NCBI GenBank assembly: GCA_017438975.1
Contig: JAFRUH010000031.1
Span: 1-64,000, forward strand
From: Bacteroidales bacterium
GTDB taxonomy: Bacteria > Bacteroidota > Bacteroidia > Bacteroidales > UBA932
DNA: 64,000 nucleotides
Direction: 5' to 3'
Of this stretch, positions 34,401-41,538 are shown one piece after another. The stretch's first letter is position 1. Every line of letters starts with the position of its first letter. Both the position numbers and the translations under genes were made by a program. The notes below the pieces were generated by a model. The model saw only the letters and a list, made by a program, of their open reading frames with translations. It was not told the DNA's origin and did no database searches.

Positions 34401-35371
34401 ACGGCCTCCGCTTCTACAAGCTGGAGTTCACCTACAAAGGCGGCGGAGCCCCTGCGGTCGAGTATGACTGGGATTTCTCCACTCCGGAATGGATCGGCCA
34501 GTTCGAGAGCCATTTCACTGCGATCAATACGAACCAGAGCGATATCGACTTTACGTACGAGGGTCTCCGCGTCAACGGCGGCGGCGCTTCGATGAAGTAC
34601 AACAAGGCCGGCGACATCTGCTTCATCCAGCCCGGCGGCAAGGGAAGCGCGACACAGCGCCAGTTCCAGTTCACGGCTCCTTCGGCCGGAACGCTGACCG
34701 TCTATGTCTCCAACACGGGGGACAACGAGGACCTGACCCGGATGGTCGCCGTCAGTCAGGACGGCAAGGAACAGTCCCAGCCAGGCGGCACAAAGACCAG
34801 CGATCCGCAGACGGTCGTTTCCTTCGAGATCGAGGCCGGTGACGTCCTGATCTATCCGATCGGGAATTCCCTCCGCTTCTACCGCATTCATTTCCAGGGT
34901 GCCGGCGGAGCTCCCGCCAAGGTCGAAAAGGTCTGGAACTTCACGTCTCCGGAATGGGTCGCCCAGTTTGAAAGCCACTTCAGTGCGATCAATGCGAACC
35001 AGAACGACATCGACTTTACCTTCGATGACCTGAGGGTCAACGGAGGCGGCGCTTCGATGAAATACAACAAGGCCGGGGACATCTATTTCATCCAACCCGG
35101 CGGAAAGGGCAGCGATACCCAGCGCCAGTTCGCCTATACCGCACCGGCTGCCGGAACGCTGACCGTCTATGTTTCCAACACGGGAGACAACGAAGACATG
35201 ACGCGTATGGTTACGGTCAAGCAGGACGGCAAGGAACAGTCCCAGCCCGGCGGCACCAAGACCAGTGCGCCCCAGACAATCGTTACCTTCGAGGTGGAGG
35301 CCGGAGATCTCCTGATCTATCCGACCGGGAATTCCCTCCGTTTCTATGCGATTGAATACCGTTCCAATTGA
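31472..35371 (+). CDS. Giant surface glycan-binding lipoprotein with three tandem C-terminal modules
   Basis: A 1299-residue lipoprotein (lipobox AILSAC). Order of parts: FN3-like modules (about 25-235); a beta-helix region resembling DUF4957/DUF5123 (about 240-600, ending KAGDPRWWDAVQP); one divergent beta-sandwich module (starting YTWDFTEKTIYD); a further FN3-like module (around SPKLTVAPAKLDQG); then three near-identical 155-residue modules. Each module begins W-D/N-F-x-x-PEW, contains VNGGGASMKYNKA and IQPGGKG, and ends LRFYxIxF. Such proteins sit beside SusD in pectin loci and bind glycan; catalytic residues are not recognised. A long frame from 31433 overlaps susD and is replaced by ATG 31472. 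Confidence 0.85.
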   Translation: MNRIHKSLLCILGIGAILSACQTPEELIEEIDYSRVLTPLKFDAEVVASTGTDVVLTWQKIKNAEGYELEIYEQTGDSKVVSTENTGTKVGQTYILGTDEIPFTVYGLEVDKSFYARVRGTNPQLNPSNWAYLETTFSTSAVRASLNPYVVSRTENSVTIAWDKASDKQDLTSLQVETVIGDGSSVKSPVTAEEIAAASKTVTGLDPAREYRFTLLFGKAGKRGSVTAFTRPSLQGVNKVYTAGEIYQAINEQPGEIKLLVEYSDAGIDMMDAYPDPAKKLVTVTGDVYLYGNATEAGKKPAISTLVFNLAAGSKVLHLEDLVFDGNGTGALTENLGADMSAVEYVNSEITGYAKAIYSVAGSAAGANVASFLVDGCYVHDINAAGTEGGDFIDVRNGVNGSFVVRNSTFYACARTFFRISDSAKAESVLAENCTFNLVTATNGSSNNAGIFAVRAVTGTKSLKAVKNVFLNEISEGEDQSDPAKCFVRLNRNSTDSYRVVSTGNVYYNLGAAFFVSNAVAAETDTQGDKTFEEISMTEATVLTADPCVNSIAGKMYLAGTAGEQIRSLKAGDPRWWDAVQPVIIREKELKAAPDEYTWDFTEKTIYDTEELTATTIIGNARIYATSTVPAQVVMSKGVDFTTTASVSPAGVPTYSAVEVLTNGYGSVKVTATSDDGLGTLQVLVGEDRYPVLADGKEHTVVLGDLTGDNSIFVLANSAVTLKKIVWTKNLTPDETLIELASPKLTVAPAKLDQGTAEAVVVSWPAVENAADYVVVFRGAETMLSETSFTIPAEEVSALPVGEYTVTVKARPVGTSSKYAASEPAEATFKVNKVQPSGGEVTLTWDFSAPEWVAQFESHFAAINANQSDIDFTFNGLRVNGGGASMKYNKAEEIYFIQPGGKGSATQRQFQFTAPAAGTLTVWASNTGDNEDLTRMVTVNQGGVEKSLPGGTKTSDPQTVVSFDIEAGDVLVYPTGNGLRFYKLEFTYKGGGAPAVEYDWDFSTPEWIGQFESHFTAINTNQSDIDFTYEGLRVNGGGASMKYNKAGDICFIQPGGKGSATQRQFQFTAPSAGTLTVYVSNTGDNEDLTRMVAVSQDGKEQSQPGGTKTSDPQTVVSFEIEAGDVLIYPIGNSLRFYRIHFQGAGGAPAKVEKVWNFTSPEWVAQFESHFSAINANQNDIDFTFDDLRVNGGGASMKYNKAGDIYFIQPGGKGSDTQRQFAYTAPAAGTLTVYVSNTGDNEDMTRMVTVKQDGKEQSQPGGTKTSAPQTIVTFEVEAGDLLIYPTGNSLRFYAIEYRSN
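34001..35368 (+). repeat. Three tandem 465-bp repeats inside the surface lipoprotein gene
   Basis: The conserved Trp codons that open each unit lie at 34004, 34469 and 34934, an exact 465-bp (155-codon) period. DNA blocks such as GTCAACGGCGGCGG followed by GCTTCGATGAA recur almost unchanged, indicating recent duplication and probable copy-number variation between strains. Confidence 0.9.
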
Positions 35372-35379
35372 TGCTTTCC

Positions 35380-35420
35380 AAGGGAGTCGGACCTGACCGC
35401 CCGACTCCCTTCCATTTTTT
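35380..35420 (+). terminator. Intrinsic terminator between surface lipoprotein and uxaC
   Basis: An 11-bp perfect stem AAGGGAGTCGG (35380-35390) / CCGACTCCCTT (35401-35411) with a 10-nt loop is followed closely by TTTTTT (35415-35420). It should stop most transcripts from the SusCD operon before the catabolic genes, yet no TAnnTTTG box is seen between it and uxaC. Confidence 0.82.
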
Positions 35421-35432
35421 AAAATACGGATT

Positions 35433-36848
35433 ATGACCTTTATCAACAAGAATTTCATGCTCCGGACCGAAACGGCCGGGAAGTTATACCACGAGCATGC
35501 CGAGAAGATGCCGATCATCGACTATCACTGCCATCTCGTACCCCAGCAGATCGCCGAAAACATCCGGTTCCGGGACATTACCCAGCTCTGGCTCGTGGAC
35601 GGCCACTACGGGGACCACTACAAGTGGCGCGCGATGCGGGCGAACGGCGTCGACGAAGCGTATCTCACCGGGGGGACCAAATCCCCCTGGGAGACCTTCG
35701 AGAAATGGGCGGAGACGGTCCCGTACACCATGCGGAACCCGCTCTACCACTGGACCCACCTCGAACTCAGCCGGGTCTTCGGCATCGACAAGCTTCTCAG
35801 TCCCGCAACGGCGCGGGAGATCTTTGAAGAGTGCAACGCCAAGCTTGCCACGGAAGAGTTCCGGGGACAGGCCCTGATACGCAAGTTCAACGTAGAAGTC
35901 GTCTGCACGACGGACGATCCCGCCGACGACCTGCGATACCACAAGATGATCGCTGAAAAGCCCTTCGGCACCCGCGTCATCCCCGCCTGGCGCCCGGACA
36001 AGGCGATGGCCATCGAGGATCCCAAGTCCTATAAGGAATACCTCGCCAAGCTCGGCGAAGCGGCCGGAAAGGCCATCGATTCCTATACGGATCTCGTCGA
36101 CGCCCTGAAAATCCGCCACGATTTCTTCGCCTCGATGGGCTGCAAGCTCTCCGACCATGGCCTCGAGACCTTCTATGCCGCCCCTTACAAGGATATTGAA
36201 ATCGAACTGATCTTCAAGAAAGTCCTTCTCGGCAAGGCTCCGACCTGTGCCGAACTCGACAAGTTCCGGAGCGCCTTCCTGCACGACATGGCCGTCATGG
36301 ACGCCGAGGCCGGATGGGCCCAGCAGTTCCATGTCGGGGCGATCCGCAACAACAATTCCAAGATGTTCAACCTCATCGGCCCGGATACGGGGTACGATGC
36401 GATCCACGACCTTCCGACCGCCGCGGCAGGCCACCGGTTCTTCGACCGGCTCGCCGCCGAAGACAGGCTGGCGAAGACCATCCTCTACTGCCTCAATCCG
36501 AAGGACAACGAGGTCATGATGACCATGGCCTATACCTTCAACGACGGGACCTTCCCGGGCAAGATGCAGTTCGGATCGGGCTGGTGGTTCCTGGATCAGG
36601 AGGACGGCATGCGCAAGCAGATGAACGCGCTTTCGACCCTCGGCCTGTTCAGCCGCTTCGTCGGAATGCTGACCGACAGCCGGAGCTTCATCAGCTACCC
36701 TCGTCACGAGTATTTCCGCCGCATCCTCTGCGATGTCGTCGGAGCCGACGTGGAAAGCGGCCGCCTGCCCGCTTCCGAGATGGATCGGATCGGGCAGATG
36801 ATCGAGGATATCTGCTACAACAACGCGAAGAATTATTTTAATTTCTGA
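35433..36848 (+). CDS. uxaC: Uronate isomerase
   Basis: A 471-residue amidohydrolase-superfamily isomerase converting D-galacturonate to D-tagaturonate (and D-glucuronate to D-fructuronate). The metal site begins in IIDYHCHLVPQQIAENI. VEVVCTTDDPADDLRYH, QFHVGAIRNNNSKMF, GSGWWFLDQEDGM and MLTDSRSFISYPRHEYFRR are family signatures. First gene after the terminator at 35380-35420, and 1 nt ahead of uxaA. It starts the route for saturated galacturonate. Confidence 0.95.
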   Translation: MTFINKNFMLRTETAGKLYHEHAEKMPIIDYHCHLVPQQIAENIRFRDITQLWLVDGHYGDHYKWRAMRANGVDEAYLTGGTKSPWETFEKWAETVPYTMRNPLYHWTHLELSRVFGIDKLLSPATAREIFEECNAKLATEEFRGQALIRKFNVEVVCTTDDPADDLRYHKMIAEKPFGTRVIPAWRPDKAMAIEDPKSYKEYLAKLGEAAGKAIDSYTDLVDALKIRHDFFASMGCKLSDHGLETFYAAPYKDIEIELIFKKVLLGKAPTCAELDKFRSAFLHDMAVMDAEAGWAQQFHVGAIRNNNSKMFNLIGPDTGYDAIHDLPTAAAGHRFFDRLAAEDRLAKTILYCLNPKDNEVMMTMAYTFNDGTFPGKMQFGSGWWFLDQEDGMRKQMNALSTLGLFSRFVGMLTDSRSFISYPRHEYFRRILCDVVGADVESGRLPASEMDRIGQMIEDICYNNAKNYFNF

Positions 36849-36849
36849 T

Positions 36850-38328
36850 ATGGACTACATTCGGATCAACCCGGCAGACAACGTAGCAGTCGCTCTTTCC
36901 GACCTGAAGACCGGAGCTGTCGTGGAGGGCATCACGCTGAAATCGGATGTCCCCCGGGGACATAAGATCACGCTTTGCCCGTTGGCGGAAGGGGAAAATG
37001 TCATCAAGTACGGTTTCCCGATCGGTCACGTGACCCGTTCCGCCGGGGCGGGGGAGATGATAGACCATACGTGTATCAAGACCAACCTCGAAGGGCTGCT
37101 GGATTATTCCTACCGCCCCGCCAAGGTGGAAATAACCCCTGCGGACGTCCTCAGGACGTTCCGGGGCTTCCGTCGCGGCGACGGGCAGGTCGGTGTCCGG
37201 AACCAGATTTGGATCATCCCGACGGTGGGTTGCGTGAACGGCATCGCATCCGAGATCGCCGACCGTTTCCGGGCGGAGATCGCCGGGAAGGAAGGCTCGG
37301 TCGACGCCGTCGTCGCTTTCCCGCACAATTATGGTTGTTCCCAGCTCGGGGAAGACCATGAGAATACGAGAACCCTTCTCGCCGACATGGTCCGCCACCC
37401 GAACGCCGGGGGCGTCCTCGTCATCAGCTTGGGCTGCGAAAACAACCAGCTGGACGCCTTCCGGGAACTCGTCGGACCGGTCGATCCGGACCGGATCCGG
37501 ATGTTCCGGACCCAGGACGTCGAAGACGAAGTGGAGTACGGCCTCCGGCAGCTCCGCGAAATCTTCGCGGTCTGCTCGAAGGATGAGCGGACTGACATCC
37601 CGGTCAGCGAACTCCGGGTCGGTCTCAAGTGCGGCGGCTCCGACGGACTGAGCGGCATCACGGCCAATCCGCTCCTCGGCGTTTTCTCGGACTGGATCGT
37701 CTCCCAGGGGGGCACGACCGTCCTCACCGAGGTCCCCGAAATGTTCGGGGCGGAGACCCTGCTGATGAACCGTTGCCAGGACGTGGAGACCTTCGAAAAG
37801 ACGGTCCGCCTGATCAATGACTTCAAGTCCTATTTCATGAAGAACGACCAGCCGGTCTACGAGAATCCTTCTCCGGGCAACAAGGCCGGGGGCATTTCAA
37901 CCCTTGAGGAAAAATCCCTCGGATGTACCCAGAAATGCGGCAAGAGCATCGTCCGCGGCGTCCTCCGCTACGGCGAGCGGCTCTCCGTCAAGGGACTGAA
38001 CCTGCTGAGCGCCCCGGGCAACGACCTCGTGGCCTCGACGGCCCTCGCCGCTTCCGGCTGCCAGATCGTTCTCTTCACGACCGGCCGCGGAACCCCGTTC
38101 GGAACCTTCGTCCCCACGATGAAGATTTCGACCAATACGCCGCTTTACGACCGCAAGCGGAACTGGATCGATTTCAACGCGGGTGTTCTCGCCGAGGACG
38201 AACCGATGGAATCGGTATCCGCCCGTTTCATCGAATTCGTATTGGCGGCTGCCGGCGGGGAAAAAGTCCGGAGCGAGGAGAGCGGTTATCGTGAAATCGC
38301 GATCTTCAAATCGGGTGTTACATTGTAA
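36850..38328 (+). CDS. uxaA: Altronate dehydratase
   Basis: A 492-residue UxaA, dehydrating D-altronate to KDG. The N-terminal SAF domain (about 1-90) ends near PIGHVTRSAGAGEMIDHT. The catalytic part follows with GVRNQIWIIPTVGCVNG, FPHNYGCSQLGEDHENT, LGCENNQLDAF, LKCGGSDGLSGITANP and the Cys-bearing KSLGCTQKCGKS, whose cysteines with the earlier ones probably bind the iron or iron-sulfur cofactor. Tightly spaced after uxaC (1 nt). Confidence 0.95.
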   Translation: MDYIRINPADNVAVALSDLKTGAVVEGITLKSDVPRGHKITLCPLAEGENVIKYGFPIGHVTRSAGAGEMIDHTCIKTNLEGLLDYSYRPAKVEITPADVLRTFRGFRRGDGQVGVRNQIWIIPTVGCVNGIASEIADRFRAEIAGKEGSVDAVVAFPHNYGCSQLGEDHENTRTLLADMVRHPNAGGVLVISLGCENNQLDAFRELVGPVDPDRIRMFRTQDVEDEVEYGLRQLREIFAVCSKDERTDIPVSELRVGLKCGGSDGLSGITANPLLGVFSDWIVSQGGTTVLTEVPEMFGAETLLMNRCQDVETFEKTVRLINDFKSYFMKNDQPVYENPSPGNKAGGISTLEEKSLGCTQKCGKSIVRGVLRYGERLSVKGLNLLSAPGNDLVASTALAASGCQIVLFTTGRGTPFGTFVPTMKISTNTPLYDRKRNWIDFNAGVLAEDEPMESVSARFIEFVLAAAGGEKVRSEESGYREIAIFKSGVTL

Positions 38329-38351
38329 GCGAATAATTATCAATTTCTTAT

Positions 38352-39794
38352 ATGGAAAGATTAAACAGAACAACGGCCCCTCAGGCAAAGACCTATACTG
38401 AGAAGGTCATCCAGTTCGGAGAAGGCAACTTCCTCCGGGCGTTCATCGAGTGGATTATCTGGAAGACCAACCAGAAGACGGATTTCAACGCTTCCGTCGT
38501 GGTCGTCCAGCCTATTGACAGGGGAATGGTCGACATGCTTAACGAGCAGGACTGCCTCTATCACCTCAATCTCCAGGGCCTCGACAAGGGAGAGCCCGTC
38601 GACAGCATCGACATGATCGATGTCATCAGCCGCGGAATCAATCCCTACCGTGATTTCGAGGACTATCTCCGCCTGGCGGAGCAGCCCGGGATGCGTTTCA
38701 TCATCTCCAATACGACCGAAGCCGGCATCGCTTTCGACCCGTCCTGCAAGTTTACGGACAAGCCGGCCCTCTCGTATCCCGGAAAGCTGACCCAGCTCCT
38801 CTACCACCGGTACGAGTTCTTCAAGGGGGACAAGACCAAGGGTTTCATCCTCTTCCCCTGCGAACTGATTTTTGAAAACGGCAAGCATCTCAAGGAGTGC
38901 ATCCGTCGGTATATCGACCTCTGGCAGCTCGGTGAAGGTTTTTCCGAGTGGTTCGAGACCGCCTGCGGCGTCTACAGCACCCTCGTCGACCGGATTGTCC
39001 CGGGATATCCTAGGGACAACGCTCCCGCCCTCTGCGAGCGGGTCGGCTACCAGGACAACCTCCTCGACAAGGCCGAGATCTTCCATCTCTGGGTCATCGA
39101 AGCCCCGAAGGAAGTCGCCGCCGAGTTCCCTGCGGACAAGGCCGGACTGAACGTCCTCTTCGTCCCGTCAGAGGCGCCCTATCATGAGCGGAAGGTTACC
39201 CTTCTCAACGGTCCCCATACCGTCCTTTCCCCGGTCGGCTATCTCAGCGGCCTGAATACCGTCAAGGAATGCTGCGAGGATCCCGTCGTGGGCCCGTTCG
39301 TGAAAAAAGTCATGTATGAGGAACTGCTCCCGACGCTGAATCTCCCTGAAAATGAGCTCCTTCAGTTCGCAGGAGATGTCATGGACCGTTTCCGTAACCC
39401 CTTCGTCAAGCATTTCGTGACGAGTATCATGCTTAATTCCTTCCCGAAATTCAAGACCCGCGACCTGCCCGGCCTGAAGACCTATCTCGAGCGCAAGGGT
39501 GAACTCCCGAAGGGAATCGTCCTCGGCCTCGCCGGCATCTGCACCTACTACAAGGGCGGAAAGAGGGGAGAAGACGAAATCGTCCCGAACGACGATCCGA
39601 AGATCATGGACCTGCTCAAGGAACTCTGGGCCGGCGGCGACACCGCCGCGGTGGCGAAGGGCGTCCTCGCAGCGGATTTCATATGGGGTGAGGACCTGAA
39701 CGCCGTGCCCGGCCTGACGGACATGCTCGCCGCGGACCTGGCCCTGATCCAGGCGGAAGGAATGAGGAAAGCTGTTGAATCGATAATCGGATAG
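38352..39794 (+). CDS. uxaB: Tagaturonate reductase
   Basis: A 480-residue polyol/mannitol dehydrogenase-family enzyme reducing D-tagaturonate to D-altronate with NADH. The Rossmann start KVIQFGEGNFLRAFIEW, ISNTTEAGIAF, LFPCELIFENGKHLKE, PYHERKVTLLNGPHTVLSPV (catalytic Lys region) and RFRNPFVKHFVTSIMLNS are typical of UxaB. It lies 23 nt after uxaA and 4 nt before kdgK. Confidence 0.94.
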   Translation: MERLNRTTAPQAKTYTEKVIQFGEGNFLRAFIEWIIWKTNQKTDFNASVVVVQPIDRGMVDMLNEQDCLYHLNLQGLDKGEPVDSIDMIDVISRGINPYRDFEDYLRLAEQPGMRFIISNTTEAGIAFDPSCKFTDKPALSYPGKLTQLLYHRYEFFKGDKTKGFILFPCELIFENGKHLKECIRRYIDLWQLGEGFSEWFETACGVYSTLVDRIVPGYPRDNAPALCERVGYQDNLLDKAEIFHLWVIEAPKEVAAEFPADKAGLNVLFVPSEAPYHERKVTLLNGPHTVLSPVGYLSGLNTVKECCEDPVVGPFVKKVMYEELLPTLNLPENELLQFAGDVMDRFRNPFVKHFVTSIMLNSFPKFKTRDLPGLKTYLERKGELPKGIVLGLAGICTYYKGGKRGEDEIVPNDDPKIMDLLKELWAGGDTAAVAKGVLAADFIWGEDLNAVPGLTDMLAADLALIQAEGMRKAVESIIG

Positions 39795-39798
39795 AACC

Positions 39799-40839
39799 AT
39801 GCCCAGAGTCATCACTTTCGGAGAGATCATGCTCCGCCTTTCCACTCCGGGTTATCTCCGGTTCTCCCAGGCGAAACAGTTCGACGCTACCTTCGGCGGC
39901 GGCGAAGCCAATGTCGCCGTCTCCCTTGCCAACTACGGGATCGACACCCAGTTCGTGACCCGTTTCCCGGACAACGATATCGCAAGGAGCTGTATCCGCG
40001 ACCTCCATTCCTATGGGGTGGGTACGGATTTCTGCATCTTCGGCGGGGACCGTCTCGGCATCTATTTCCTTGAGACCGGCGCCGTCGCCCGTCCGAGCAA
40101 GGTCGTCTATGACCGGGCCCATTCCTCGATTTCAACGATCGAAACGGGGATGATCGACTGGGACAAGGTCTTCGAAGGCGCGGACTGGTTCCATTGGACC
40201 GGCATCACCCCGGCCCTGAGCCAGGGTGCCGCCGATGTCTGCCTGGAGGCCATCAAGGCCGCCAACCGGCTTGGAATCACGGTCTCCTGCGACCTGAATT
40301 ACCGCAAGAACCTCTGGAAATATGGCAAGAAGGCCGGTGAGATCATGCCCGCCCTCGTCGAGGGTTGCGACATCATCCTCGGAAACGAGGAGGATGCGGA
40401 CAAGGTCTTCGGCATCAAGCCGGAAGGCTTCGATGTGACGGCGACCGCAGGCGCGATCGACCAGAAGCGTTTCCAGAGCGTCGGCGAGCAGCTGATGAAG
40501 AAATTCCCGCGTGCCCGGAAGGTCATCATCACCCTTCGCGGCTCGATCAACGCCAACCACAACACCTGGGGCGGCGTTCTCTGGGACGGAAAGACCCTCT
40601 ATCAGTCCCCGCGCTATGACATTACCCATATCGTCGACCGCGTCGGCGGAGGCGACAGTTTCATGGGCGGCCTGATCTACGGCCTGCTTTCCTATCCCGG
40701 CGATGACCAGAAGGCGCTGAACTTCGCGGTTGCGGCATCCTGCCTCAAACATACGATTTTCGGGGATTTCAACCAGGTCACCGTAGCGGAAGTGGAAAAC
40801 CTCATGAAAGGTGACGGATCCGGACGTGTTTCCAGATAA
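39799..40839 (+). CDS. kdgK: 2-dehydro-3-deoxygluconokinase
   Basis: A 346-residue PfkB/ribokinase-family kinase phosphorylating KDG at C6. It has the N-terminal TFGEIMLRLSTPG, the substrate motif FGGGEANVAVSLANYGI and an anion-hole motif VDRVGGGDSFMGGLIYGL with the catalytic Asp. NYRKNLWKYGKKAGE is characteristic of KdgK-type kinases. It collects KDG from both the UxaCBA and KduID branches. The eda -7 box begins 4 nt after its stop. Confidence 0.92.
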   Translation: MPRVITFGEIMLRLSTPGYLRFSQAKQFDATFGGGEANVAVSLANYGIDTQFVTRFPDNDIARSCIRDLHSYGVGTDFCIFGGDRLGIYFLETGAVARPSKVVYDRAHSSISTIETGMIDWDKVFEGADWFHWTGITPALSQGAADVCLEAIKAANRLGITVSCDLNYRKNLWKYGKKAGEIMPALVEGCDIILGNEEDADKVFGIKPEGFDVTATAGAIDQKRFQSVGEQLMKKFPRARKVIITLRGSINANHNTWGGVLWDGKTLYQSPRYDITHIVDRVGGGDSFMGGLIYGLLSYPGDDQKALNFAVAASCLKHTIFGDFNQVTVAEVENLMKGDGSGRVSR

Positions 40840-40843
40840 TTGC

Positions 40844-40851
40844 TATCTTTG
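40844..40851 (+). promoter_or_regulatory. Internal -7 promoter box before eda
   Basis: TATCTTTG directly after the kdgK stop. The predicted start near 40858 gives a leader of about 12 nt to ATG 40870. It would let eda and exuT be expressed without the upstream operon. Confidence 0.55.
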
Positions 40852-40869
40852 TCTGAAATAGGTAAGATC

Positions 40870-41535
40870 ATGGCAAAATACAGCAAACTCGAAGTCATCC
40901 AGACGATGAAACAGACCGGCATGGTCCCGGTCTTCTACCATGCGGATGTCGATATCGCCAAAAAGGTCCTCAAGGCCTGCTATGACGGCGGTGTCCGCGC
41001 CTTCGAATTCACCAACCGCGGTGATTTCGCCCAGGAGGTCTTCGGCGAACTCGTCAAGTACGCCAACAAGGAGCTTCCCGGCATGATCGTCGGCATCGGG
41101 TCCGTCGTGGATCCCGGTACGGCCGCCCTCTACATCCAGCTGGGCGCCAACTTTGTCGTCGGCCCGCTGTTCAATCCGGCCATCGCTCCGGTCTGCAACC
41201 GCAGGCTGATCCCGTACTGCCCGGGCTGCGGCTCGGTCAGCGAGGTCGGTGCGGCCCAGGAAGCCGGCTGCGATGTCTGCAAGGTGTTCCCCGGCGACGT
41301 TCTCGGACCGGCCTTCGTCAAAGGTCTCCGGGCACCGATGCCGTGGAGCCAGATCATGGTTACCGGCGGCGTGAAACCGACCCGGGAGAACCTGGAAGGC
41401 TGGTTCAAAGCCGGCGTGACCTGCGTCGGAATGGGCTCCAACCTTTTCCCGAAAGATGTCATCGCGGCAGGCGAGTGGGAGAAGATTTCCGCTCTCTGCG
41501 CCGACGCCCTTGCAATCATTCAATCCCTCAGATAA
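40870..41535 (+). CDS. eda: KDPG aldolase
   Basis: A 221-residue KDPG/KHG aldolase that cleaves 2-keto-3-deoxy-6-phosphogluconate to pyruvate and glyceraldehyde-3-phosphate. Class I aldolase features: [12 protein letters not shown] with the catalytic Glu, [19 protein letters not shown] with the Schiff-base Lys, and [18 protein letters not shown] (phosphate site). The start ATG 40870 is set by the -7 box at 40844-40851; an upstream start at 40840 would overlap that box. Last catabolic enzyme, 3 nt before exuT. Confidence 0.94.
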   Translation: MAKYSKLEVIQTMKQTGMVPVFYHADVDIAKKVLKACYDGGVRAFEFTNRGDFAQEVFGELVKYANKELPGMIVGIGSVVDPGTAALYIQLGANFVVGPLFNPAIAPVCNRRLIPYCPGCGSVSEVGAAQEAGCDVCKVFPGDVLGPAFVKGLRAPMPWSQIMVTGGVKPTRENLEGWFKAGVTCVGMGSNLFPKDVIAAGEWEKISALCADALAIIQSLR

Positions 41536-41538
41536 GCT

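Noticed and set aside
34001-35368. Tandem repeats as a CRISPR or transposon feature
   Set aside because: The repeats are a 465-bp in-frame protein module within a single gene, far too long for CRISPR and without transposase.
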